Notes: generated by a model not told the origin, from the letters alone. A stretch of DNA of 64,000 nt from JAITMY01 sp031553765 (GCA_031553765.1 JAVBKY010000006.1:1-64000); one strand, 5' to 3'. Numbered from the stretch's first letter, positions 41,856 through 50,358 are shown. Numbers and translations: made by a program.

Positions 41856-42185
41856 ATGGTTGGATGTAAAATAACAGCATACAAAAATTACTTTTTAGAT
41901 TTTATAAGCACGCTTGAGGAAACCGCCGTCAAAAAAATATTTTACTCACTTGATATGCTGAAAACCCAAAATAGGGTTTCAGAAAAATTTGTAAAGCATA
42001 TTAGAGACGGGATTTACGAACTAAGAACCGAGTATGGAAGTAACATTTACCGTGTGTTCTTTTGCTTTGATGAGGGAAATATTGTAATTCTATTCAATGG
42101 ATTCCAAAAGAAAACGCAAAAAACACCTGAAACTGAAATTACAAAAGCAATAAGGTTAAAGGAGGAATACTATGCTAACAAATAA
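41856..42185 (+). CDS. HigB/RelE-like toxin (Gp49 family)
   Basis: This 109-aa protein is in the RelE/HigB mRNA-interferase superfamily: KNYFLDFISTLEETAVKKIF, YELRTEYGSNIYRVFFCFD, and IVILFNGFQKKTQKTPETEI with the basic FQKKTQKTP stretch typical of the family. The toxin would cut mRNA in the ribosome. It is first in the operon and overlaps the antitoxin gene by 14 nt, the toxin-first order of HigBA. It is AT-rich compared with aroA. Confidence 0.88.
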   Translation: MVGCKITAYKNYFLDFISTLEETAVKKIFYSLDMLKTQNRVSEKFVKHIRDGIYELRTEYGSNIYRVFFCFDEGNIVILFNGFQKKTQKTPETEITKAIRLKEEYYANK

Positions 42186-42477
42186 GAATTTGACAAGCAT
42201 TGACGACATAATGGATGCCAAATATGGCAAGGAAGGCACTCCCGAGCGTGAAGAATTTCGCAGGGAAGCATACGCCTACTGCATGGGGCAAGTGATACAC
42301 GATGCTCGCAAAACAGAGCATGTAACGCAGGAAGAATTAGCGCAGCGCATCGGAGCCAGCAAGTCGTACATTTCGCGCATTGAAAAAGGAACTATAGAAC
42401 CAAGTGTCGGCACATTTTACCGCATTATCAATGCGCTTGGGTTGCGCATTGACATAGTAAAGCCGCTCGGCATTTAA
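42172..42477 (+). CDS. HigA-like antitoxin, XRE helix-turn-helix
   Basis: This 101-aa DNA-binding protein has an HTH_3 domain at about residues 46-95: VTQEELAQRIGASKSYISRI and EKGTIEPSVGTFYRIINALG. The N-terminal 40 residues (LTSIDDIMDAKYGKEGTPER) probably bind the toxin. It starts inside the toxin gene, so the two are translationally linked. HigA proteins normally repress their own promoter; the site around 41845 is the likely operator. Confidence 0.9.
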   Translation: MLTNKNLTSIDDIMDAKYGKEGTPEREEFRREAYAYCMGQVIHDARKTEHVTQEELAQRIGASKSYISRIEKGTIEPSVGTFYRIINALGLRIDIVKPLGI

Positions 42478-42496
42478 CCTTTAGGAATGTTGCAAA

Positions 42497-42530
42497 AAAT
42501 CGCGCAGAAGCATAACTTCTGCGCGATTTT
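42497..42530. terminator. Terminator after the toxin-antitoxin pair
   Basis: AAATCGCGCAGAAG and CTTCTGCGCGATTT form a perfect 14-bp stem with a 5-nt loop. T-rich runs on both sides suit a bidirectional terminator for the convergent DUF1761 gene. Confidence 0.92.
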
Positions 42531-42552
42531 CTTTTTCACAAAGGAGAGCCAA

Positions 42553-42969
42553 CTAAATCATTGCAAACAAAATATAGATACCGCCTGCCAAGAACAGGTA
42601 TCCCGCACGGATAATGGCAGCCATTTTAAAATCGCTCCAGCTGGTCGAGAATTGGAACTTAAGGTTGCCTTTTTCCCATGCGGCAAAGCCTACCAACGCC
42701 AATAGTGCTGCCCAAGCCGACCACTGTACTAGTACAAAGAATACTAAGCCGTAAACAGCGCTGGCGCAAAATTGCAGCAAGAATGTACCAATAAACATGG
42801 AAGGTTTGGGATTTTCAATCATCTCTACCTTGAATACGCGAACCCAAGCCTTGTTAAACAACTTTGAGTGCCACACCGCACCCACGGCAAATACAACAAA
42901 TACCGACAATACGTACCAGCCCCAGCTGATGTTGGCAAAAGCGCCACAAATAGGTGAACAAGTTTCCAT
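42553..42969 (-). CDS. DUF1761 family membrane protein
   Basis: This 138-aa protein has about four membrane helices (near 15-32, 60-80, 83-97 and 115-135). The family pattern is AVWHSKLFNKAWVRVF in the first half, then FAAWEKGNLKFQFSTSW. The function of DUF1761 is not established. It stands alone, convergent with the toxin-antitoxin pair, with a TGCGACATGCGA element 18 nt upstream of its start. Confidence 0.82.
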   Translation of the reverse strand: METCSPICGAFANISWGWYVLSVFVVFAVGAVWHSKLFNKAWVRVFKVEMIENPKPSMFIGTFLLQFCASAVYGLVFFVLVQWSAWAALLALVGFAAWEKGNLKFQFSTSWSDFKMAAIIRAGYLFLAGGIYILFAMI

Positions 42970-42986
42970 TTTTTTTAAGATTTAGA

Positions 42987-43046
42987 TTTGAGATACTCGA
43001 CATGCGACATGCGAAAATTCAATCGCAAGTCGCATATCGCATGTCT
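42987..43046. repeat. TGCGACATGCGA-family element upstream of the DUF1761 gene
   Basis: TTGAGATACTCGACATGCGA is followed by inverted CGCAAGTCGCATATCGCATG. It matches the elements at 22656 (dapB) and 48971 (serA). It lies between the stop of the large repeat protein and the start of the DUF1761 gene, 18 nt from the latter. Confidence 0.85.
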
Positions 43047-43058
43047 AATTATCACTTT

Positions 43059-45116
43059 TTACATTCTTCTACCATTACCACGCATGGCACCGCCAAAGTC
43101 ACGTCCACCTCGCATTTGTTGGAAGTTGTTTTGGCGCTCGTCACCACGCTGGCGATTTTGCTGAATATCCCTATGCTCATTGTTAGATTGCGAGGGTTGC
43201 CAAGAGTTATTGCTGCGATGCTGTAGCTGCCCGTTTTGCTCCTGACGATACACTCCACCGTCCTTACCCACGTGCATATTATTGCCTCCCTGCGGTTGCA
43301 CATGTTGCGACTGTTGCGTGCGCGTTGCCCCCGACAGGTTGTTATTGCGCGTACTTACATTAGTACGATTATGGTACAGGTTGTTATTAGAGTTGTTTAC
43401 GTTGATATTGTTATTAATATTCACGTTAATATTATTGTGGTTAACTACCACAGGAGGACGCGGGCCATACATGTGTGAATACGGGTAGTACACAGGCGGG
43501 TGATACATGGGCGCTCCCCACCAACCTACGGGCGGACCCGGGTGGAAAGCAAAGCCAAAGTGCATAAAGCCTACGCTCACACCCACACCAATAGTCCAGC
43601 CGGTGTACGGGCCGTAGTGCATGCAAAAGCCCCACGTTACAGGGCGCGGATAGTACATCACACCAACCCACGGTGCGTAGTAAAAGCCCGTACCGTAAAC
43701 TACAGTACCGCCCACCACGTAACACCCCATATAGCCGGGCGTGTAACCCATCCATACAAAGTCAGGTGTGACATCATAAATGTAAACGTACTTTACGTTG
43801 TAGGTAGGATTGCTTGCGGGAATTTTATCCACATCCTTAGGGCGCTCGGTAGCTACCTTCCAAGGCCCTTCGGCACTTGATGAAGTAAACCATACACCGT
43901 TATCCACCGCATAGTAGGTTTTACCATCCTTTAGCACGGTTGACGAAGTATTTACAGCGTACTCCAAGTTTGTACCCTCAATGGCTTTGAACTGAGGCTT
44001 GCCATCGTAGGTAACTTTTGTAGTAGCATTTTTACGGTCAACCTTGGCAGTTTGAGGCACCTGCGCATCGGCCACAGCCTCCTTGGCAGCCTTGGTTCCG
44101 GGAACGCTTGCCAGCACCACGTCCTTAGTTGAACCTTCGGGTATTTTTGCAAAATCCTTGGGCAAACTTTTTCCGTCAACGTAAGTCCAGTCCTTATCCA
44201 GCGACTTGCTGCTATACCAACGACCAGAAACAAGTATGTAGTATTGCTGGTTGGTAATATCCATAAAAATATTATCCTCTGAGTTGGAAACGTACAGCAA
44301 ATTAGTCCCCTGAATAGGCTTAAAATCAGCCTTACCGTTGGACTGAATGAGTTCGGCAGGCTTGGTGCTCACCACAATATTGGGCGTAACATTTGACGTG
44401 GTTTTATCGCCATTCGCCTTATCATCGGCTTCTTTCAGCTTTGCTGCAATATTTTTCAACTCCTTCGAGGGCGAACTTTCAAGCGACCACTTACCCGTCA
44501 GCTCTGATGCTACAAACCATTTTCCAGCTGCATACAGGTGAAATTTATCGCTTTGCCTTACAATTACGAATGGAGTATTAACCACACGAGGCAAGCCCAT
44601 ATCCTTATCATCCTTTACAATGGGGTCGCCATCAATGAGGATAAGCAATGAAGGTTGCGTGGCATAAATAATGTGCGGAGGCGTGTTGTTCAACTTCTCA
44701 TCCGTAGCGTTATCTTGCTCAATGGATGCCGTAATGCGGTCAAGTGAAAAATCCAGATGCTGCTTGGGCAGCTCACTTTCGAGCAACTGATGCAACTGCG
44801 CTACTTTGGCCGTATCCTTTACATCGGGGAGGCGAAGGTTAGTAACGGCAATACTTGTCAGCGTAGCCTCACGCGTATCGCGGTTGGTTTCAAGTTGGGC
44901 AGTAGCCCACATAGCGCCAAACACGGGGTCGGCATTGCCTTTCACAATTGAAAGTGCCGCACGAAATTTAAGTACATTACCTTTAAGGCTTTCGGGTTGC
45001 GGTTCATAAATGGTTACGTTGCCACCGTTAATGGGCAACACCTGCGGCCACTCATCGGCAGCCCATAGCGCTTGCGATGCAAATAATGCAAGCAGCAGGA
45101 AGTAGATTTTTTTCAT
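43059..45116 (-). CDS. Large secreted protein with internal repeats and an Asn/Gln-rich tail
   Basis: This 685-aa protein has a signal peptide (MKKIYFLLLALFASQALWA). Three related units of about 50-65 residues lie at roughly 165-215, 260-330 and 375-440. Their cores are FHLYAAGKWFVASELTGKWS, QQYYILVSGRWYSSKSLDKD and KTYYAVDNGVWFTSSSAEGP. They are followed by a Gly/Tyr/Trp-rich region (GYTPGYMGCYVVGGTVVYG, GWWGAPMYHPPVYYPY, about 450-550) and a tail of Asn-rich NINVNINNN and Gln/Arg-rich stretches. Similar proteins are sometimes annotated as carbohydrate-binding, but I see no basis for a function. Confidence 0.7.
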   Translation of the reverse strand: MKKIYFLLLALFASQALWAADEWPQVLPINGGNVTIYEPQPESLKGNVLKFRAALSIVKGNADPVFGAMWATAQLETNRDTREATLTSIAVTNLRLPDVKDTAKVAQLHQLLESELPKQHLDFSLDRITASIEQDNATDEKLNNTPPHIIYATQPSLLILIDGDPIVKDDKDMGLPRVVNTPFVIVRQSDKFHLYAAGKWFVASELTGKWSLESSPSKELKNIAAKLKEADDKANGDKTTSNVTPNIVVSTKPAELIQSNGKADFKPIQGTNLLYVSNSEDNIFMDITNQQYYILVSGRWYSSKSLDKDWTYVDGKSLPKDFAKIPEGSTKDVVLASVPGTKAAKEAVADAQVPQTAKVDRKNATTKVTYDGKPQFKAIEGTNLEYAVNTSSTVLKDGKTYYAVDNGVWFTSSSAEGPWKVATERPKDVDKIPASNPTYNVKYVYIYDVTPDFVWMGYTPGYMGCYVVGGTVVYGTGFYYAPWVGVMYYPRPVTWGFCMHYGPYTGWTIGVGVSVGFMHFGFAFHPGPPVGWWGAPMYHPPVYYPYSHMYGPRPPVVVNHNNINVNINNNINVNNSNNNLYHNRTNVSTRNNNLSGATRTQQSQHVQPQGGNNMHVGKDGGVYRQEQNGQLQHRSNNSWQPSQSNNEHRDIQQNRQRGDERQNNFQQMRGGRDFGGAMRGNGRRM

Positions 45117-45146
45117 GGCAAAATGTTTTTACAAAACTACTTATCA

Positions 45147-45161
45147 AGTCCCGTCGGGACT
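45147..45161. repeat. Short perfect palindrome AGTCCCGTCGGGACT
   Basis: A 15-nt hairpin with 7-bp arms and a single central base, upstream of the large repeat protein and of the EamA gene. It looks like a further intergenic repeat type. Confidence 0.7.
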
Positions 45162-45280
45162 ATTCATTTATTCAAAGTTACTGCATTTTTACGCCGTTAT
45201 TCCGTTACAAATGTTTTGCAACAAAAAATACCATAAATTTGCAATGGAGGAATAGTTACTTAAAAAACACAAAACTCACC

Positions 45281-45372
45281 ACCTCTCCCCTAACCCCTCT
45301 CCGCAAGAGAGGGGCATGTGCCCTGATTACACAAGGGCGCTTTAAGCGTTGGAGAGGGATAAAGGGAGATGT
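45281..45372. repeat. Inverted-repeat element, CCTCTCCCCTAACCCCTCTCC family
   Basis: CCTCTCCCCTAACCCCTCTC begins one arm; imperfect inverse GGAGAGGGATAAAGGGAGAT ends the element, with an inner CCTCTCCGCAAGAGAGG hairpin. A second copy is at 56577-56695. It ends 18 nt before the EamA start codon. Confidence 0.88.
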
Positions 45373-45389
45373 CTTTAGAATTTTGAACT

Positions 45390-45803
45390 ATGTGGAAATA
45401 TTACGCCCTACTATCGGCATTCTTCGCCGCGCTTACCGCCATATTGGCTAAGGTGGGCGTGAAAGGCATTAGCGGTAACGTGGCTACCGCCATACGTACC
45501 GCCATTGTGCTTATTTTGGCTTGGGGAATTGTGCTTTTTAGCGGTGAGCTAAAAGAAGTAAAAGACCTGAGTAAGGCAAACCTGATTTTCCTTGTACTTT
45601 CAGGCTTGGCTACAGGTCTTTCGTGGATATTCTACTTCAAGGCGCTTGAAACGGGCGATGTGTCGCGCGTGGCACCCATTGATAAGCTGAGCGTGGTATT
45701 TGTAATGATTTTGGCCTTCGTATTTCTCAAAGAACCCGTTAATGCTAAGGCTCTTGTGGGTGGCGTGCTCATTGCAACAGGTGCAATAGTGTTGGCATGG
45801 TAA
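45390..45803 (+). CDS. Small EamA-family (DMT) transporter
   Basis: This 137-aa protein is a single EamA unit with about five membrane helices (near 3-22, 33-52, 65-85, 95-113 and 120-137). LVLSGLATGLSWIFYFKALE and ISRVAPIDKLS-type signatures are seen (here VSRVAPIDKLSVVFVMILA), with FLKEPVNAKALVGGVLI. Half-size EamA proteins probably work as dimers. The substrate is unknown. A TAAATTTG box at 45234-45241 lies far upstream, before the palindromic element. Confidence 0.88.
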   Translation: MWKYYALLSAFFAALTAILAKVGVKGISGNVATAIRTAIVLILAWGIVLFSGELKEVKDLSKANLIFLVLSGLATGLSWIFYFKALETGDVSRVAPIDKLSVVFVMILAFVFLKEPVNAKALVGGVLIATGAIVLAW

Positions 45804-45814
45804 AATAAAGATAG

Positions 45815-46714
45815 CTATCTGCCCGCTTGTTGCGTACAGCTGGTACATACCACACGAAAACCAAGTAGGTTTCCCTGCTTGTTAGGCTTAAGGCTGCTTC
45901 GATGGGTAAGGTGGCTCTGAGGAACAGCAGGCGTACGCCAACTTCCACCGCGATTTACTCTTCGCTCCCCCACTTCGGGACCAAGCGGGTTGACCGTATC
46001 AATGGGGGTGTACTCCTTTGCATACCAATCGTAGCACCACTCCCACACATTTCCCGTCATATCATAAATACCTAACCGATTGGGCGCTTTTTGCCCAACA
46101 GGCTCAACACCGTTTTCCGTATTGGTATTGTCCAAGTACCACGCCACTTTTTCTATAGTATCGCTTCCGCTAAAAAATGTTCGAAAATTATTTCTCGCAT
46201 CTTGCTGACCACCTTGAGCAGCGTACTCCCACTCAGCCTCGGTAGGTAACTTGTAGGTATGATGAGTAGTGTGGCTAAGCCACTCGCAGAATGCCACTGC
46301 ATCATTCCAGCTGACGTGTATAACAGGCTTATCGTCCGGCACATTTCTCTCGCCTTTGGTATCATGTCTCCATGTAATAGAATCTACGGTTTGCCAATCA
46401 CTATCGCCCCTCAAAATAGTACTTCCTTCACCCTTTTCGGCATCGGTTACATAGGAGGTTGCACGTATAAATTGAGCAAACTGCGCAACCGTAACTTCAT
46501 ACTTCCCAATCGAAAAATCGTTGATAGTAATCATTCGCTGAGGCTTTCGATTGCTATAGCAACAAGTATCGCCCATGAGAAAAGTACCGCCCGGCACAAA
46601 AATCAGCTCCATATCAACCTGAGCGTATGATTTATTTTGCGCACCCAAAATCAGTATAATGCTTATAAAAAGATGGCTGATGCGGAATTCTTTTTTTGCA
46701 ATACTACATTTCAT
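45815..46714 (-). CDS. SUMF1-fold secreted protein lacking the FGE cysteines
   Basis: This 299-aa protein has a signal peptide ending near KSYAQ and a formylglycine-generating-enzyme-type domain: MELIFVPGGTFLMGDT, IGKYEVTVAQFAQFI, PVIHVSWNDAVAFCEWLS, YKLPTEAEWEYAAQGG, GNVWEWCYDWY and RRVNRGGSWRTPAVPQ. FGE has two active-site Cys shortly after RGGS; here that stretch has none, so sulfatase maturation is unlikely. Similar proteins serve other roles in Bacteroidota, such as envelope or motility lipoproteins. It cannot mature the serine-type sulfatase at 17233 by known chemistry. The end overlaps no other gene; EamA is convergent. Confidence 0.87.
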   Translation of the reverse strand: MKCSIAKKEFRISHLFISIILILGAQNKSYAQVDMELIFVPGGTFLMGDTCCYSNRKPQRMITINDFSIGKYEVTVAQFAQFIRATSYVTDAEKGEGSTILRGDSDWQTVDSITWRHDTKGERNVPDDKPVIHVSWNDAVAFCEWLSHTTHHTYKLPTEAEWEYAAQGGQQDARNNFRTFFSGSDTIEKVAWYLDNTNTENGVEPVGQKAPNRLGIYDMTGNVWEWCYDWYAKEYTPIDTVNPLGPEVGERRVNRGGSWRTPAVPQSHLTHRSSLKPNKQGNLLGFRVVCTSCTQQAGR

Positions 46715-46786
46715 TTTTTTAGAAACTATCTAAATTTATTTCAATAAAATACACCCTCGAGCACTCACAATGACACCTTCATGCAT

Positions 46787-47863
46787 CTATTCAAAATTCA
46801 GCTTCAGCTGTACGGCTTGCTGAAGTGGCTGTTCGAGAGAATCCTCCGCATTACTTTGTGTTAAACCTATGAGCCGCACCTTTTTTCGCGACAAATCAAC
46901 TTGCTCTAATAAATCATGCGCCACGCTCCAAAATTCATCAAAATTCTTAATTTGATGCAGCTGTGTTTTGCTGCGGGTTATCTGCTCAAAGTCGGCATAC
47001 TTCACCTTTAGCGTTACTGTGCGCCCGTAAAAGTTGCGGCTACTGATACGCTGCCATACCTCCTCGGCAATACTATGCAGTTCATTCGACAACTCATCTA
47101 CCGAGCCAAGATCGGATAGGAACGTATTCTCTGCCCCCATTGATTTGCGAATGCGATCGGGGTTTACCACACGCTCATCAATACCGCGTGCGCACCCGTA
47201 GTAATAGCGTCCCACCTTTCCAAAATGGTACACCAGCATTTCCTCCGACTGCTGCTTCAAGTCAATACCACTACTAATGCCTAGGGCATGCATTTTCTCC
47301 GCGGTAACTTTGCCTATTCCAAAGAATTTTTCAATGGGTAACCCCTCTACAAATTTTTCCACCATGTCAGGCGTTATAACAAATAAGCCATCGGGCTTGC
47401 GATAATCGGAGGCAATTTTCGCCAAAAACTTGTTAACGGATACGCCAGCCGAGGCGGTCAGTCCCGTTTCGGCTTTTATGCGCTGCTTAATTTCTCTAGC
47501 TATGAGCGTAGCCGAGGGCATGTTTTTGAGATTTTCCGTTACATCGAGAAAAGCCTCGTCCAACGACAATGGTTCTACCAGCGGCGTGTACTCAAAAAAA
47601 ATGGACATGATTTGCTGCGATACGCTTTTGTACACATCAAATCGGGCGGGAGCAAAAATCAGGTGGGGACACTTTTTCAGCGCCGTTTTTGACGGCATGG
47701 CCGAATGTATGCCAAACTTACGCGCCTCATAGCTGGCGGCAGCAACTACCCCCCTATCACCCGAATATCCAACAGCCAAAGGCTTACCACGATATTCGGG
47801 GTTATCACGTTGCTCAATGGAGGCGTAAAAGGCATCCATATCTATGTGAATAATTTTGCGCAT
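46787..47863 (-). CDS. dinB: DNA polymerase IV
   Basis: Y-family translesion polymerase (358 aa). The palm motifs are HIDMDAFYASIEQRDNPEY (first metal Asp) and PLSLDEAFLDVTEN with the DE pair. The helix-hairpin-helix GIGKVTAEKMHALGI and a C-terminal little-finger domain (KSMGAENTFLSDL onwards) follow, with a weak C-terminal clamp-binding tail (QLKLNFE). The length is normal. No SOS box is recognisable. Confidence 0.96.
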   Translation of the reverse strand: MRKIIHIDMDAFYASIEQRDNPEYRGKPLAVGYSGDRGVVAAASYEARKFGIHSAMPSKTALKKCPHLIFAPARFDVYKSVSQQIMSIFFEYTPLVEPLSLDEAFLDVTENLKNMPSATLIAREIKQRIKAETGLTASAGVSVNKFLAKIASDYRKPDGLFVITPDMVEKFVEGLPIEKFFGIGKVTAEKMHALGISSGIDLKQQSEEMLVYHFGKVGRYYYGCARGIDERVVNPDRIRKSMGAENTFLSDLGSVDELSNELHSIAEEVWQRISSRNFYGRTVTLKVKYADFEQITRSKTQLHQIKNFDEFWSVAHDLLEQVDLSRKKVRLIGLTQSNAEDSLEQPLQQAVQLKLNFE

Positions 47864-47925
47864 TGCTCATATAAAGTTACAAAATTATTCGGCGACACGC
47901 AATATAAGACCCTAACCTCACACGA

Positions 47926-47962
47926 TAGACCCTAACAGGGTTTTGAGACCCTGTTAGGGGTT
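47926..47962. repeat. Palindromic element, ACCCTAACAGGG family
   Basis: GACCCTAACAGGGT and ACCCTGTTAGGGG enclose a 6-nt centre. It is a third copy of the element at 1874 and 18865 and lies between dinB and serA. Confidence 0.88.
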
Positions 47963-47974
47963 CGTAGTAAGACA

Positions 47975-48006
47975 AAAAATTAGGCAGCCCATGTGGACTG
48001 CCTAAT
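47975..48006 (-). terminator. Terminator after serA
   Basis: ATTAGGCAG and CTGCCTAAT pair around a short centre, with a T-run on the minus strand, 28 nt past the serA stop. Confidence 0.88.
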
Positions 48007-48033
48007 CTGAAATCAGAAACATGAAATCTGAAA

Positions 48034-48954
48034 TTACTTATTCACTTGGAACTTCTTATCACCATTCTTCAAGAAGCCTACAATTTGGTTGGCTGCAGCC
48101 AAACCGGCATTGATATTAGCCTCTGCGGTTTCAGCACCCATCTTTTTGGGCGTAGCAAATACGCGAGTTCCGAACTTTTCGTTCAGCGTAACTTGCGCAT
48201 CGGCTGCAATATCGGTAATGTACTTAAGGTCGGTACGCTCTTCAAGTGCCTTAATCAACTCGTCCTCGTTAATCACCTCCTTGCGAGCTGTGTTCACAAG
48301 GCAACCACCTTTTGGCATCTTCGATAGCAAAGCGTAGCCCACCGATTTCTTGGTTTGCTCGGTAGCGGGTATGTGCAGCGACACGTAGTGGCATGTGCTG
48401 TACAACTCCTCAATAGAGCCAACTACCTTTACGCCGTCTTGTTCAATAGCCTCTTTTGACACAAAAGGATCGAAAGCGTAAACTTCCATACCAAAGCCTT
48501 GCGCCAACTTAGCCACTAAGCGACCAACGTTGCCGTAGGCGTGAATACCTACTTTTTTACCCTTCAACTCGGTACCTGTACCTGCGGTAAACGAGTTACG
48601 TGCCATGAATACCATCATGCCCAACGCCAACTCCGCTACCGCGTTTGAGTTTTGCCCGGGAGTATTCATTGCTACCACGTTCTTTGCAGTGCAAGCAGCC
48701 AAATCAAGGTTGTCATAACCGGCTCCGGCACGAACAACGATCTTCAGGTTTTTAGCCGCTTCAACCACTTCTTTGGTAACCTTGTCGCTACGCACTATCA
48801 GCGCGTCAACATCGGCTACAGCAGCCAAAAACTGGCTGGCATCCGTGTACTTTTCCAGTAGCACGGTTTCAATTCCGGCCGCGTCAAAAATCTGTTTTAT
48901 TCCGTCAACCGCTGCTTTCGCAAAGGGTTTGTCGGTAGCTAAAAGTGCTTTCAT
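48034..48954 (-). CDS. serA: D-3-phosphoglycerate dehydrogenase, short form
   Basis: First step of serine synthesis (306 aa). Seen: VVRAGAGYDNLDLAACTAKN, NTPGQNSNAVAELALGMM, the NAD loop GKKVGIHAYGNVGRLVA, SLHIPATEQTKKSVGY, and NTARKEVINEDELIKAL. The catalytic His/Glu region is less certain. It lacks a C-terminal ACT domain, so serine feedback is probably absent or indirect. I chose ATG 48954 (MKALLATDKPFAKAAV); the longer frame runs through a palindromic element. It lies downstream of serC; serB is not in the window. Confidence 0.93.
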   Translation of the reverse strand: MKALLATDKPFAKAAVDGIKQIFDAAGIETVLLEKYTDASQFLAAVADVDALIVRSDKVTKEVVEAAKNLKIVVRAGAGYDNLDLAACTAKNVVAMNTPGQNSNAVAELALGMMVFMARNSFTAGTGTELKGKKVGIHAYGNVGRLVAKLAQGFGMEVYAFDPFVSKEAIEQDGVKVVGSIEELYSTCHYVSLHIPATEQTKKSVGYALLSKMPKGGCLVNTARKEVINEDELIKALEERTDLKYITDIAADAQVTLNEKFGTRVFATPKKMGAETAEANINAGLAAANQIVGFLKNGDKKFQVNK

Positions 48955-48970
48955 GATTCCGTATTTTAAA

Positions 48971-49040
48971 GACTTGCGATACCCGACATGCGACGTGCGA
49001 TTTTTTTTCGCATGTCGCATGTCGAATTTCGCATATCAAG
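48971..49040. repeat. TGCGACATGCGA-family element upstream of serA
   Basis: GACTTGCGATACCCGACATG, then CGACGTGCGA, an octa-T tract, and the inverse TCGCATGTCGCATGTCGAAT. It is a copy of the elements at 22656 and 42987, 16 nt upstream of the serA start codon, in the serC-serA gap. Confidence 0.88.
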
Positions 49041-49042
49041 AT

Positions 49043-50119
49043 TTATGCGTTTTTCTTTTCGTATTCTCTCATGCAATCTACCAATGCCTGCACACTTTCT
49101 GCGGGCAGCGCGTTGTAGGTAGAGGCGCGGAAACCACCTACCAAGCGGTGTCCTTTAATACCTACCATGCCGGCAGCCTTGGCTACGTTCATGAAGTCCT
49201 CCTCTTTATCCTTGTACTGCTCGTTCATTACGAAGCAGATGTTCATCAGTGAGCGTGAAGCTTTGTCGGCAGTGCCCACAAACATCTTGCTCTCGTTGTC
49301 GAGGTAGTTGTACAGGATATCGGCCTTCTTTTGGTTGATTTCGGCCATAGCCTTTACACCGCCTTGTGCTTTAACCCACTTCAAGGTTTCACACATAGTG
49401 TAAATAGCAAATACGGGAGGCGTGTTGAACAGCGACTTCTCACCAATATGCGTGCGGTAATCGAGCATACTTGGAATTTGGCGCTGTACCTTACCCAAAA
49501 TATCTTCGCGAACAATAACAAACGTAACACCTGCGGGACCTACGTTCTTTTGAGCGCCACCGTAAATTAAACCGTACTTTGAAATATCAATAGGGCGACT
49601 CATAATATCGCTGCTCATATCCGCCACCAGCGTCACAGGGCTATCAATGTCCTTACGCATTTCGGTACCATAAATGGTATTATTGGAGGTGATATGCAGG
49701 TAGTCCACATCCGTAGGGATGTTGTTGATGGCAGGATAGTAAGAATAATTTTTATCTGCTGAAGAAGCGATAACATTAACTTCGCCAAACAGCTTAGCCT
49801 CCTTCAGCGCCTTCTTAGCCCACACACCGCTATCTACGTAAGCAGCCTTTTTGTTCATTAGGTTGAAAGGCAACATGCAAAACTGCATGCTGGCACCACC
49901 GCCAAGGAATAGCACGTGGTAACCTTCGGGTATGTTCAGCAACTCCTTCCACAGGGCGATACACTCGTCGTTAATCTTTTCAAAATCTTTACTACGGTGA
50001 GATATTTCAATAAGCGACATGCCGCTACCGTTCAAATCCAAAACGGCTTTTGCGGTATTTTCAATGGCTACGCGCGGCAGAATGCAGGGACCTGCGTTGA
50101 AGTTGTGCACTTGTTTCAT
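49043..50119 (-). CDS. serC: Phosphoserine aminotransferase
   Basis: PLP enzyme (358 aa) of serine synthesis, also active in vitamin B6 synthesis in some bacteria. Seen: VHNFNAGPCILPRVAIE, MSLIEISHRSKDFEKI, FLGGGASMQFCMLPFNL, LVADMSSDIMSRPIDISKYG and the PLP Lys in LIYGGAQKNVGPAG, then RRTHIG-like YRTHIGEKSLFNTPPVFAIY. The length is normal. It precedes serA on the same strand. Confidence 0.96.
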   Translation of the reverse strand: MKQVHNFNAGPCILPRVAIENTAKAVLDLNGSGMSLIEISHRSKDFEKINDECIALWKELLNIPEGYHVLFLGGGASMQFCMLPFNLMNKKAAYVDSGVWAKKALKEAKLFGEVNVIASSADKNYSYYPAINNIPTDVDYLHITSNNTIYGTEMRKDIDSPVTLVADMSSDIMSRPIDISKYGLIYGGAQKNVGPAGVTFVIVREDILGKVQRQIPSMLDYRTHIGEKSLFNTPPVFAIYTMCETLKWVKAQGGVKAMAEINQKKADILYNYLDNESKMFVGTADKASRSLMNICFVMNEQYKDKEEDFMNVAKAAGMVGIKGHRLVGGFRASTYNALPAESVQALVDCMREYEKKNA

Positions 50120-50247
50120 TTTTATCTAAAATTGATGAGTTATTTTCTATTTTTTAGGACTACAAAGTTCCGTTTTTTTTAGGAAACGGTCAAATTAAAA
50201 TGTAAGCAGTTTTTGACAAGGTTCCCCACATTATTAACACATTTATA

Positions 50248-50358
50248 ATTTTCCTCGTAAATCGTAAATTTCAAGAAACAAAAATTTACGATTTACTATT
50301 GACAATTTACTTTTTATTCCTCACACAAGCCTTCTTATCAATTGTCAACTGTACTTTG
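50248..50358. repeat. Inverted repeats between gcvT and serC
   Basis: AAATCGTAAATTT (50260-50272) faces AAATTTACGATTT (50283-50295), and a TTGACAATTTAC / GTAAATTGTT pair follows further right. It is an AT-rich palindromic region in the serC upstream gap. No terminator T-run is obvious. Confidence 0.75.

Noticed and set aside
45815..46714. Sulfatase maturase (FGE) for the sulfatase at 17233
   Set aside because: Active-site Cys residues are missing, and the sulfatase is Ser-type.
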